From NCBI GenBank assembly GCA_002633005.1, contig NMRA01000550.1, positions 184,134-248,133 of the forward strand: a DNA stretch of 64,000 bases, written 5' to 3'. Below are positions 35,701 to 47,600 of the stretch, one piece after another. The notes under the pieces were generated by a model. The model searched no databases. It was not told the origin of the DNA and saw nothing but the letters and a program-made list of their open reading frames with translations. Numbering within the stretch: position 1 is the first letter of the stretch; each line of letters opens with the position of its first letter. The translations under genes and the position numbers were made by a program. Source of the DNA: Phoronis australis. Taxonomy: Eukaryota > Phoronida > Phoronidae.

Positions 35701-36368
35701 GGAAATTAGTTCTCATCTCCGTTGAAGGGGGGAGTACCCCATAAGTCACAGCAACAGTAGAACGTTGGCTTCATAACAACTAGACTAGCTCCAACATGGC
35801 TGAGCTATTAAATGCAGCATACACGCAATTTCAAATAAAAACCCCAAGTACAAGAAATAAGTTATCCTTGCACACAAAATAATACTGCTGATTCTATAAG
35901 CACCTTGACCTATACAGGTTCAGGGCACAACATGCTAAATGCATTATACATTAACTGGCAGTGGTTCGCTATCCATGTTCCTGGTCCTCTTGTTGAATTG
36001 CATAATATATTAATCTTGGTCAGCAAATGTCAAAGTAGATCATGGTGCTTATCGACTATCTACTGAATACTATGATTTTCATTTCTTAAATAATTTGCAC
36101 AAATTGCTCACTCGAGACCAGCTTTGAATTTGATTAAAAATTTAATACCCACAATCAAACAAAGCTTTCACAGAATTACTCATGAATTTGATTTTAAGCT
36201 TCAAAGGAAAACCCAGTTTTGATGTAGATTTTGATTTTAACGAATACTGAGCTACTGTATTTCATTGATCGAAATCGTTTTTAAGGCCACAGCCGTGCTC
36301 CTGTTCGTATCACTGTGCTAGAATTAAGCTACACAGCCAAGGTGGGCTTCAAATCCAAACTAGAGGCT
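32714..36368. other. Convergent 3' region between Hakai and laminin beta
   Basis: No further coding sequence is evident. An AATAAA on the plus strand near 33811 is a candidate poly(A) signal for Hakai. On the minus strand an AATAAA (plus-strand TTTATT) near 34664 is a candidate for the laminin transcript, which would put a roughly 28-bp tandem array (34,826-35,125) inside its 3' UTR. Both 3' ends are inferred from hexamers only; no cleavage site can be proven from sequence. Confidence 0.4.
34826..35125. repeat. Tandem repeat, about 21-28 bp unit
   Basis: About eleven copies of a unit resembling ACAGACTGAACAGTGTAACA, alternately with and without a short CTATTGTT spacer, degrading toward 35,125. 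It lies between the Hakai and laminin genes. Confidence 0.85.
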
Positions 36369-39300
36369 TTACGGAGGAGTGGGATCACACCTGTTATATT
36401 CCTGGCTTCGTTGCCCAATGTCACTGTTATACTGCTTGATACGTTTAAGCAGTTCAGCAATTTTTGAAGACAGATCCACCAAAATTTTCTCATTCTTGCC
36501 AAAATCTCGCTCCATCACTGGAAAACAATGACACACAAGGCATATGAATGAAGCTCAGACAAGAGTTTGCAAAAACTTTGTGAATGGGTCAAAAACTTTT
36601 AGTTAATAGGTCAACTACACCAGAAGACAAAAATGTTAGCATAATTAGAGGGAAACATAAATACTTCAGTATCAAACTTCAGTAACGCCTTTCTTCTAGG
36701 AAGAAACTTTACAGATATTAAAAACTAATTTTTAAGAAAATTGAATAAATGTTAACCACAAACCAGTGGTATGAGTATGATGCTTCTGACATGGCAAATG
36801 AAAAATGTTCATTTACAAGTTGCCATGACCAAAACTACAATAAAATATGACAAGGTAATTGTAGACTTGAGAACAGATTTGCCCAAGACCAGAAAATGAC
36901 AAGTTACAATTTAGCATGAAAACAAAACAGTAAACTCGCAAAAAAATTAAAATCTATAAGGAGACTTCATGAATTACATCAGCCAAAATTTGCCCCTTTT
37001 CCCCCCTCACTGCCCTCTGTCATCACACGTCATTATATAAACTGCCTATAATTATGTCACCACAGCCAACCCCCCCCCCCCNTATGTTGTTTGTTTGTGT
37101 ACACGTTTATAACGTAAGCCTTGTGGAAAATGCTCAGATCTTGGAAGCGTGAAATGGTGAGTTCTGGCTTGCGTTCAGTAACCCTAGGCCCAAGCTAAAG
37201 TCTAGTCAAAGTCACATGTTCCCATTAAAAATACACAGTGGTATCTCACGCAATCTCGCGACACTTTGCATTTTAGTGAGGCCCTAGCTTTACTGAACTC
37301 TGCCAGTTTTGAAATTAGTCAATTCCCTAGTACTGTGATGTGAGATATTCAAATAAACCACATGATGATGTTGTCACAATAAGTCTAACCTCCCTTCCCC
37401 AATCATAGAGCATCATCTTTTCCAAACCCCCTCCCCTCAAGTGATGACGTAATACGTGAACAACACTAAGTTCAGTCCTGTACCCACAGAGTTGCCATTG
37501 GCAACATCAGCATCAGTCTTACCTTTTAGTCTCGTATTCTTCTGTGTGATGTCTTCAGCCATTGCCTGAGCTCTCTTCTCTAGGAATTGTGCTCTTTGCT
37601 TGGTTTCGTTAGATATCCTTTCCTTCTCAGCCAGCTTATCCATAGCCTCTTTGTATTGTTTCTCCAAATCATTTGCAGCCTGTGGTGAGTAACGTGTCAG
37701 TTTAATAATGGTGATGACTCCAGCTCAACAGGAAAGACACAGAGTGACTATGAACAAGTGTTTGTACATATTTTGCATGTTTGCAGAGTATAACTTATTA
37801 TGAAGTGTCATATTTATTTCATTATTATTCTGAAGCTGGCCTTTCGAGTATGGTAAAAATTCTCCAGTTTGGTACAGTGAAAAATTAATTATTTTCCTCA
37901 ACATGAGAACTTGTGCCAAACTACAAAAATGCGCAGTACTGGCCAAGCCCACCGCAACACTTAAGGAACATGAAAAACAACCAGTCACCAGGATGTTACA
38001 CTAAGGAGAGAAATTTCATGAAAACCAAAATCGATCGCGTGCCAATATTCAGAATCAAGAAATTCAATTCTTCCTTGAATTTCCATGCCCCACACTTTAC
38101 AGCCTGTGTGCGAAACTAGAGAATTGTTACTGTAACAATTGAAGACCATTTCTGTACCAGCACTTCCTAGTAAACATCTCAAGTTTCCCACAATCATTCT
38201 ATACATGAGGACAGTCCCAGTGATACTCTTTATTATTAGTTTAGTACAGTGTTCTTATCAGTATTGTATTGTATTGTATTGTATTGTATTGTATTGTATT
38301 ATTCAATGCCTGACTTTCACAAAGGTCAATATGATGATTTTCAGACCTCAACAATGTGATAATGACCTCAGTAAGCAATAGAAGGAGCTGTGCACAACAA
38401 GGGATGCTCATGCACAAAATTTGAAAATTGGGTGTGGGTTATCTTTTGGTAATCATCACACACAATCCGCCATGATGAATGACATCACTCCTGACTTAGA
38501 CTAATCACCCACGCATTCATTGAGTCTTCACCAAAATAATTCGCACTTGAAGTCGCAGATTTGTAAAATATATGAACATGTCAATTAAAAAAAGTTGAGA
38601 TAGGTTATTTTTGTAGTTGTTTTGGTTAGATGAACAACAAACATCTGCGGGAGAATATCCAAACGAGTTTGACCCACTTGACCAGTGAGGTCACACTGAG
38701 CTTGTCACTATAAGAATAAGAGCACCACAGAGCGTTGAAAGGTGTCCACAACTGCAACGCAAACAGTGTGCTCCTAGTGGTGTATCTTTTAGTATAATGA
38801 AAATGGCAATTAGATATGTTAAATCCATCTCAAATCAAAGGTGTTGTTATCTTCATAATAGAAACTTGTTTGCCAAATTTCATGAAAAAGCGTCAAGGGC
38901 ATCTGAAGATAACTAAGCAAAGGTAAAATATAAAATTACCACTAGGGGGCAGTGGTAGTCAGAGCCTCAAATCCATCTAAAAAAACAGGAAGGCGTCATC
39001 GTCTCCTTAACAGCAAACTAATCTTAAATTTCATGAAAATCCAACAAGGAACTCCAAACATACAGAGGCAAACGTAAAAAAATGCAATTGCCACTAGGGG
39101 GCAGAGCGGCTGTCGGATCGATCCGAAACTCACCGTCGTCTGTCGCCAGCTTCATAAGAACACATCGGTCACATCTCATTATGATACTGCAAAGGGTTTA
39201 GGAGATACAGCCACGGACGCCTGGAAACCTTCGGCAATGTTTTCAACCTACTCCATATTTGCATCATCGCTGTATGTTGTTCCTAACTAATTTGGCCAAG

Positions 39301-41699
39301 TAATCACAGAGATGAGGAATTAGCGTGCATGTTCCACTTTACGTGGTCTAAATCAAAAGTTGTTTTTATGACACAAGACAGGTCTATAACCGCTAAGTAA
39401 AACAACCAATCACAACTAACCTGTTCAGCAGCGTTCGCTGCACTCTCGGCATCAGTGGCCGCCGTTGTGGCACTGCGCACTCGAACATCATTCTCAGTGT
39501 AAGTCTGCCTCAGATCCTTAATATCCTTCTTTAGCTTCTTGGCCCGTTCAAGGTTGTCCTCAGCTTTGTCTAAACCAGCCTCTGTCTCCGACTCAATCTA
39601 AGCAATAATAATACTGATGAATCGGCCAAAATCAAAATTTTATCATATATTATGCGCAAGACTCAATATATTGCATAAATCGTAACCAGACAAAATAATT
39701 ATTTATTACTTGTAAAAATAAAGTATTTTGCAACAAAATGAGAGTGTACAGTCATGTTGATAATGAAAAAAAGTAATCAAAATATTTTCCTCACCCACCT
39801 ACCCACCTTAAGTATGAGGACTGGGTGAGGGAAACAAAAAACATGATGGTCAGAAAACAAACTGTTTGAAAGTGGAGCTACCATACACACTTGTACAGTT
39901 ATTCATCTCCACCTGAGTGAGTTTCTTCTATGCATGTTACAAGCTGAGGTGGGACTTGGCAGAAACCTTAAGTTGGACAGTGCCCAGTTACCTGCCCCCC
40001 CCACCCCAACCTGAGTGAGACAGTGTCTTCTTAGCATGTTACAAGCTGAGGTGGGACTTGGCAGAAACCTTAAGTTGGACAGTGCACCGTTACCTGCCCC
40101 CCCCCCCCAACCTGAGTGAGTGTCTTCTACAAATGTTACAAGCAGAGGTGGGACTTGGCATAAACCAACAGAGGCCAGTTACCCCCTTACCTGAGTGAGT
40201 GCCTTATTAGCCTTGTCTACTTCCTCTAAAGCTTTTGAGGTCGCGTCTTCTGCATTATCTTGGATGGTCTTGGCATCCTTTAGTTTGTTGGTGACGGCTT
40301 CCACAGTGTCCAGGATACGCTCAGCTTCAGTTCTGGGGACAGACCACATGTGTCTCTCATTAGCAAGGAGTTTATTTGAGATTCTTATTGATAATGATTT
40401 GGCAACAAAAATGTGGGAAAGGCAAACCCAACTAAAACTGAAGCTCTCAAAGAAGAACAGTCTGAAGTGAGCACGCCGTGGCAGCATGCATTCCTAATAC
40501 CATTACCAAAAAATAAAAACTGATTCTAACTAATGACACTGGATAGTTTCACCACTACATCCAATCCCCATACTATATATTTTAATAATTTGACATGAGG
40601 CACACACCCTTACTTATTTTGACACCCTGTCCTGCACTTCGAAACCATGACCTTCACATGACTTCAACTGATCATTGAGTATTTTGGCCACACCCACTGG
40701 TACTAACCACAAGCCGACAAACTCAGGTATCAGACTACTACCTACCGTACTATAGCACAGCGCATAATTTATGCATTTTTGCCCTACTCATTGACCAAAA
40801 TCGTAACGCTATACAACCAGATCTTCATACGACTGCAGACCACAGGCCATCATTTTTGCCCCTTCTCTACACTCCTACCAAATCAAGCCACACCCCCTGC
40901 ATGCCCTTGCCTTCATTGCAATAGAATAAACATTTAATCACACCATTTTGAACAGTTGTGGCCACTCCCACTAATCAAAGCCACGCCCCCAACTCACCTA
41001 GCAATGTCGGCATCATCTTTCAGAGTCTGGGCCTTCTCTAGGTCTGATTTAGTCTCATTCAAGATCTTTTCAATGTCAGTCAGTCCTTTAATAGTATCCT
41101 TAATCTGATTGGCCAGATCCGTGATCTGCTCCGGAGTCAGGGAGATGCTCATGGCTAACACCTCATCTACCACCTTAAAGTAAGATAGAGTCCACATACA
41201 GCTAGCCATCCACTCTTGAATTACAACAACACTTTAACAAGTCATCAAGAATGTATATTCAGTAGCAAAATGATTTAATAATACAATAAAAGCTCTTAAA
41301 ACTCGCCATTTTGCTCTTTACTAACTAGTCCTATCTTGTCCAGCACACTTTGAGATTAAGTCAGTGTTTGAAAGTTGTATGTCAGATGTGTATTATAATT
41401 GGTACTGATCGCTGCCATGATTTCCTCACTGGACCAAGTCTCTACATTGTGGTAGTGTCTCAACACTGTGACAAAGTCTCTACACAGTGACAGAGTCTCT
41501 ACATCAAGACTGACCCCCTTACCAGCTTGATCTGGTCTCCTGTGGCTCCCTTGGTACCCATGAATTTGGCGATACGATCAAGAAGATCCCGGATATCATC
41601 GCGAATGCCCTCAGATTGGTTTTTGGCAGCCAAGGTGTCATTGTAAACCTTCTGTGCCGCATCCTTAGACATGTTAGCACGTAAACTAGCACCTTGAAC
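36369..41699 (-). CDS. LAMB: Laminin beta exons 22-27: second coiled coil and C-terminus
   Basis: Exons 41523-41699 ([33 protein letters not shown]), 40998-41173 ([20 protein letters not shown]), 40191-40332 ([19 protein letters not shown]), 39421-39597 ([19 protein letters not shown]), 37523-37679 ([20 protein letters not shown]) and 36369-36517 ([29 protein letters not shown], stop). The penultimate-region Cys matches the conserved cysteine that bonds to the gamma chain near the C-terminus; here five residues follow it (DPTPP), against one (Leu) in human LAMB1 as I recall it. The stop is plus-strand TTA at 36369-36371. Confidence 0.92.
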
Positions 41700-44600
41700 C
41701 TGGGGAAAATGGTCAATAACAGAATGTTAACAGAATGTTGGATTTAACACAAGTCATGCACATACTCTTCTTCAAACAGCAGAGGACATTTCAGAAGACA
41801 TTGCAGACGACATTGCAGACAGCACTACAGACAATATTGCAGACATTCTTGAAGAGCTGCAGTGTCTGCCTGCGCTCTACAATGACAACAATACACTTCA
41901 ATACTAAGCTAAATACCACAGAATAGCCCTTAGTTGACAAGTACTTCCCTCATCTTAACTAGTTGTATACAGTCTATACGCCAGCCAACTTCAACAAACT
42001 GAAGTCTAGACCAAGCGTGAACAACCACTTAACACAACCATCAGACGCGGGAGGTTCAAAGCAGCTGGGCCACAAACTACACAACCACAACATAAGGGAG
42101 CTAGGAAAGGAAGTAAAAACATGAAGGTCAAGGTCAAATGGTCTCTACCTACTGCCTCAACAGAAAATATGCAAAATAATCTAATTCTGGCAAACCACTC
42201 GCAAAATTTCCCTTGCCATGTTAGCAGAAACGACTATGTCAGAATATGGTCTGACAGTATTTTTAGTTGTATTGTTTTGTTTAGTTATACTGTTTGATTG
42301 GCATGACCCCTGAGTTAAGAACAGTGATGATGTAATTTGTTTACTACAAAATAGTGTGGAAGTTTCTAGAAGACTGAGGTCAGAACAATGATGATGTAAT
42401 TTGTTTACTATAGTATAGTGTGGAACTTTCTAGAAGACTCTAGCATGACAGTGATTAATGCAGTCTGGAATATTCTAGAGACTAGTACATGTTTGTAGAA
42501 TGATTGTTTAGGTTCCAGAAAGTTCTGGTATGTGCTTGAATTGATGAAAAGTTCTAGAACAATGCATTAGGCTATAAATACACAAGCACGGGTTTGTGTT
42601 AGTCAGTTGAGTCCAAGAAGATCTCAAGTCGAGAGATCAAGTAAGTTCAAGCAAGTTAATCAGGAGAACTACAGTTGAGTTGCAGTGAAGAGAATCAGCA
42701 GTTACAGCGATAGTCAATAGAGAGCCAGCTATAGAGACAGCAGGTTATTGAATCAAGGAGTGTAACAGTTGCTGAAAGTATCTCAGAAGTTCAACACAAG
42801 TCAAGGCTTCGCAGCACTGGCTGGAGCATAAACAGACATTACGTCGGACGTTTTGTTTGAGTAGGCTTGTGAACGTACGGTCGGGATTAATAAAGGATTA
42901 ACTCGAACCAGTCTTCAGTCAATCTTCGCATCGAAAGCTATTAGCACCGGTCTGTAACAACCTGCGCCTACACACACACGGGGGAAAACGTGACAGACTA
43001 CCATCACCAGGCTACCTGCTAATGATTAGCCCAATTTTATAAAGGTTGGCTAAAAATTCTTTAACAATAAAATAATTTCAGGCAGTCCGGTACACATTGT
43101 ACCAGATGTGCACAGGTCACCCATTGCACTGATCACCTGGAACCATTTTTATGCTTTATCAAATGGCTAAAACCAAGTTGAGAAGCTAGAGACGTGACTC
43201 AAGGGTCAGGCAGTGAGCCCTAGAGGGACACCTACGGCCTTAAGGGTCGGGCAGTGAGCCCTAGAGGGACACCTACGGCCTTAAGCAAAGGAAGCGGACA
43301 CTTATCTCACTAGGCCACACTAACTCGTCCAAAATTCTTAACAGGTGGTATCGCGTTTAAATTCAGTTGCTGATAGTTTGAATGATCTGTCTGGGTTATG
43401 GGAATATTTGGTTTCAAGTTGATACACATTTCAGTACCATCAAATAACCCAGGTTGCAAGCTGACTTTCAGAAAGCGAGTAAAGATGTCATTCTAACTGC
43501 AGTAAAAAGTCTCCGGTTTAGGGCAGCTTATAGAATTTGAGACACGAAAACTCCAGCAAAAATGAATTTTCTTCATTCTGAAATTTGGGACATATGCGAT
43601 TTTGGCATACACCTTGTTTCCCAAATTTCAGACATTGCGTTTTCAAACTACAGAGTAGGTAATTTTGCAGTCTTTCAGGAGATTCTTGAATTTGGGGTGG
43701 CCCGTATTGCCTTTTTCTAGAATTTGGGACAAGCCCCGATCTTGAGCAAACTAATTAACTTTTTAATGTTCCAAATTGGAAAACTTTTACGGTTGATAGT
43801 ATTGTTTTTCAAATTTGTGATGTGTGCTGTACCAGCCATTTTATATTGGTTGTTTTCCAACATTTCCGGGGTTGGCAGTTTATTCAGATCCATGCATGGG
43901 GTCTAATAACGTTAGCGGTCTAACTGAAATTTAATGAAAAACAGAGCAGCTCACATTCTGGAGAAGCGTCACTGCCTCCACGTTCCTGCGAGTCAGTATG
44001 TCCAGCGCATCCGTAGCGTACGTATCAGCATTTTGAGCTTTAGTGACCGCACCCTTGACACAACTGGGCTCACCGCCACATTTACCACAGCCGGCGCCAC
44101 CACACACGTTATCACAGGGGTCGCCACGACCATCGCACACCTGCACAATATACAGTAGACAATGAATAAATACTTCCTGCAAACATGCTACAAGTCACCT
44201 CCAATCTGTACATTTCAGGAAAACCTTTTCCATATACTCAATAAACATGATTGAATTTTTAAAGTCAAACCTTTCCAATTCACAGAACTGTCTTTCAATT
44301 TCAGGTTAACCCGCAGATGACAGATTACAAAAAGAAAAAATAAAATTTAAGTCACATGATCAATCATTTGATACTCAGATATTATTTGGTTCTAACAATT
44401 TCTGAACTTATTAATGTAAAAATTCTTCAGTTTAGGACAGTGAAAAATTTATTTTGCTCAAGGTTGGAGCTTCCCAAATTCTAGAAATGGGCAATGTTGA
44501 CCATCCCAAATTCAAGAAAGGAAAGACGGCAAAATTACCCACTCTGTACACTGAAAACACGTTGTCTGAAATTGAGAAATGTGATCAACACTAAAATCGC

Positions 44601-47600
44601 CCTCGTCCCAAATTCCAGATTAGAAAAAATTCAGTTGTTGTCTCAAATGGTTTAAACTGCCCCACATTAGGTAAATTTCACTAATTACTGTAAAATTATT
44701 TTCTGGTAAAAATATATAAAAAGCACTGCTTTCACCAATAATATTCACAGAACAGGAGCTTAAAAGAACTTACAGCTTCGTTTAAGTCGATAATCCTGCC
44801 ATCAATTGCTGACACCTGATCCTGAATGTCTGTAAGGTCGATGTCATTATCTCTCGTTTTGTCATTAAACTCCGTCAGTTTGGACGTAATTAGATCATCC
44901 ACCTGTTGAGTAGGAAGTACACAGTGCTATCATCAGCTGGCCTTGACAGGTTGCCACGGAGACCTGTGTCTTATTGGTTTATATAGACAACAAAATATTA
45001 TTATTGGCTGATGCGCTAGTCTAGGCAGGTCACCATAATCGATATTTGTGTCTTGCTTTGGTTTATATAAAAAACACTATATTGTTATTGGCTGATGTGC
45101 TGGTCGAGGCAGGTTGCTATAGAAACACGTGTCTTTTTATTCGATTAAAAAAACAACACATTGATAGTGGATGATGTGCTGTTCTAAGCAGGTCACTATA
45201 GAGAATCCTTTCTTCATATTGTAAAACTATTGACCGAAATTCCATAGACACTTGTTTTGTTATTGGTTCAAACTGAGAAACATCGAGTAACTATTGGTCA
45301 ACGCTAACCCAATTACGTCAGTGTACAGTAGACTACCAGCATCACCAGTTCATCATTGAACAATACCTGCTTTCTGGTGTCAGCTGACGCCTCCACAAAT
45401 GCCTGGGACCCATCCACCTGCAGTTGAGCCTGTGTTGACCTGTTATGGCTTTTAATGATCTCGTTATAAGCACCTGTAATTAAGTAATAAATGATCTCGT
45501 TATAAGCACCTGTAATTAAGGAATTAATTATCTCGTTATAAGCACCTGTAATTAAGGAATTAATGATCTCGTTATAAGCACCTGTAATTAAGTAATTAAT
45601 TAACTCGTTATAAGCACCTGTAATTAAGGAATTAATGATCTCGTTATAAGCACCTGTAATTAAGTAATTAATTATCTCGTTATAAGCACCTGTAATTAAG
45701 GAATTAATTATCTCGTTATAAGCACCTGTAATTAAGTAGTAATTAGTGGCAACAGGAAGATAAACAGAGCAAGTTGGAGTAGAAAGTGACAAAAATACAG
45801 AAAAGTTGATTTTGAAGAAAATTGTACAGATGATTGAACAGCGCTGGACCTGCAGGTCGCCAATGTGACCTCAGGTTTTGTTTGGTGACCTGGGAAAAAT
45901 TCTAAGTCGCCACCAGGTGGCCACTGCAAGTATCAAAGTCAGACAATAATTCCCTCTAAATTCGTTTCAAGGTTTGTGTTGACTTCCAAACTTAAATTAG
46001 TAACAGTTTCGCTGGATTTATTACCTTTGATCAACAATTGTTGTTTATTTTGTGAAATCAGCGCATTTGCCACCACGTTTAAATTACCAACAGGAAGCAC
46101 ACAAAAATCGTGTAAGTTCGGCGAAATTCGTGCCACCATTGCATGCGGTCGTCTGCTTTCTATGCCCATTCGTCAGTCATCAACGGGAGGACTAACTGAG
46201 TTACAGAATGGACGTACATAAATAATGGTGGCATCCGAAGCGGAACATGAAAATGTGCCGTGACAGCAGTTTTTCTTGGGTCGCATAGGAGAATAGGAAA
46301 CCTCATTGTCGGCGCCGGAGATTTTCAGTTTTGGCGACCTCAGATTTCATTTGGCGACCTGAAATTTTTGCCAGGTCACCAAATGCCACTTGGCGTTTAG
46401 CTAAGCGTCAAGTGCTGTTTAACCAAATCCCAGCAATTTCAGACTTTCTTGTTTTAATACTCAGCAAAAGAATTTTAATTTCAGGTAATTATCTTACCTA
46501 CATTCTATGAATCAATATAGACAGTTAATTTCATCAATACACGCTGATGTAAGTGGAGCTAGGCACGTTCAGCCATCTGATATGATTGGCAGGAAACAGA
46601 CAGTCCCCCCGAGTAGGAGGCAGAGATCAAAACCCTATAGATAAATGACTTCACCAAAACACCAACCAAGACTATCCAGCCACTTCATGTGATTGATAGG
46701 AAATAAACTTAAGACACTTCCTGAGTTGTAGGCAGAGCTAAAACTCCCAGTTCTGAATAACTTAACAATTCATGAAGAGTGCTCTGCCACATCAGAAAAC
46801 AAATACTACTCAGAAAGTAGGCAAAAAGCTAAACACAAATCTGGGCACAGGGTCTAACTAATCTCTAAACCATAATCTCAACTCCAAAATTATCCAACGC
46901 ATGGCATGCATTCAATTGAACCATGCCACTCAATTGGTTACCTTTGAGTCTGAGGCTAGACTGAGTTCAGAGACTAGGAGCCGGAATCTAATCTTTCAAT
47001 TCAAGATAGAACTTGACATTATTTTTGACATTTTCCTGAACGCTTTTGTGAAACTCAAGGTAATTTTTTATCATATTGTGCTTAAATGCATTATAGTCTA
47101 TGCAAATGAGCTTCTAATCCAAGTATGCACTTGATGACCACTAAATTCAAGCTAAAAGCTTGAGTAAAAACCCAAGATTACAAGCGAAAACTCCAAAGTT
47201 CAAGTTTAGACTCAAAATTTTATCCTTTATGATGGGGTCATTAAATGCAAACTAGGATTGAACAGGTACCCTCGTATGCCATCATACACTTAAGTACAGA
47301 ATAATAGATAAACATCTTGCCTTGGGTCATAAGTAGAATAGAAAATGTTAAAAATGATTTTAAATTCGATCACCAATAAAAAGATTAGACCCCGGGGCCC
47401 AGATCCTGGTGCCTGACTGGTTAGACAACTCACCAAGAATGTCCTGCTCTTGGAGACTTGTGGCGTTGTCGTACAGGGTCTTAGCCAGATCAGACACTTT
47501 CTGAATACGGTTTTTCAGCACGTTCATTCTGGTCTCGGCATTCAGTACAGGACGACGGGTATCTGTGATGTTCTGTTGGACAGTGTCCAGCATGGATGAT

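Noticed and set aside
45976-46221. Plus-strand 81-residue frame
   Set aside because: Interior of the family B MITE-like element; no transposase motif.
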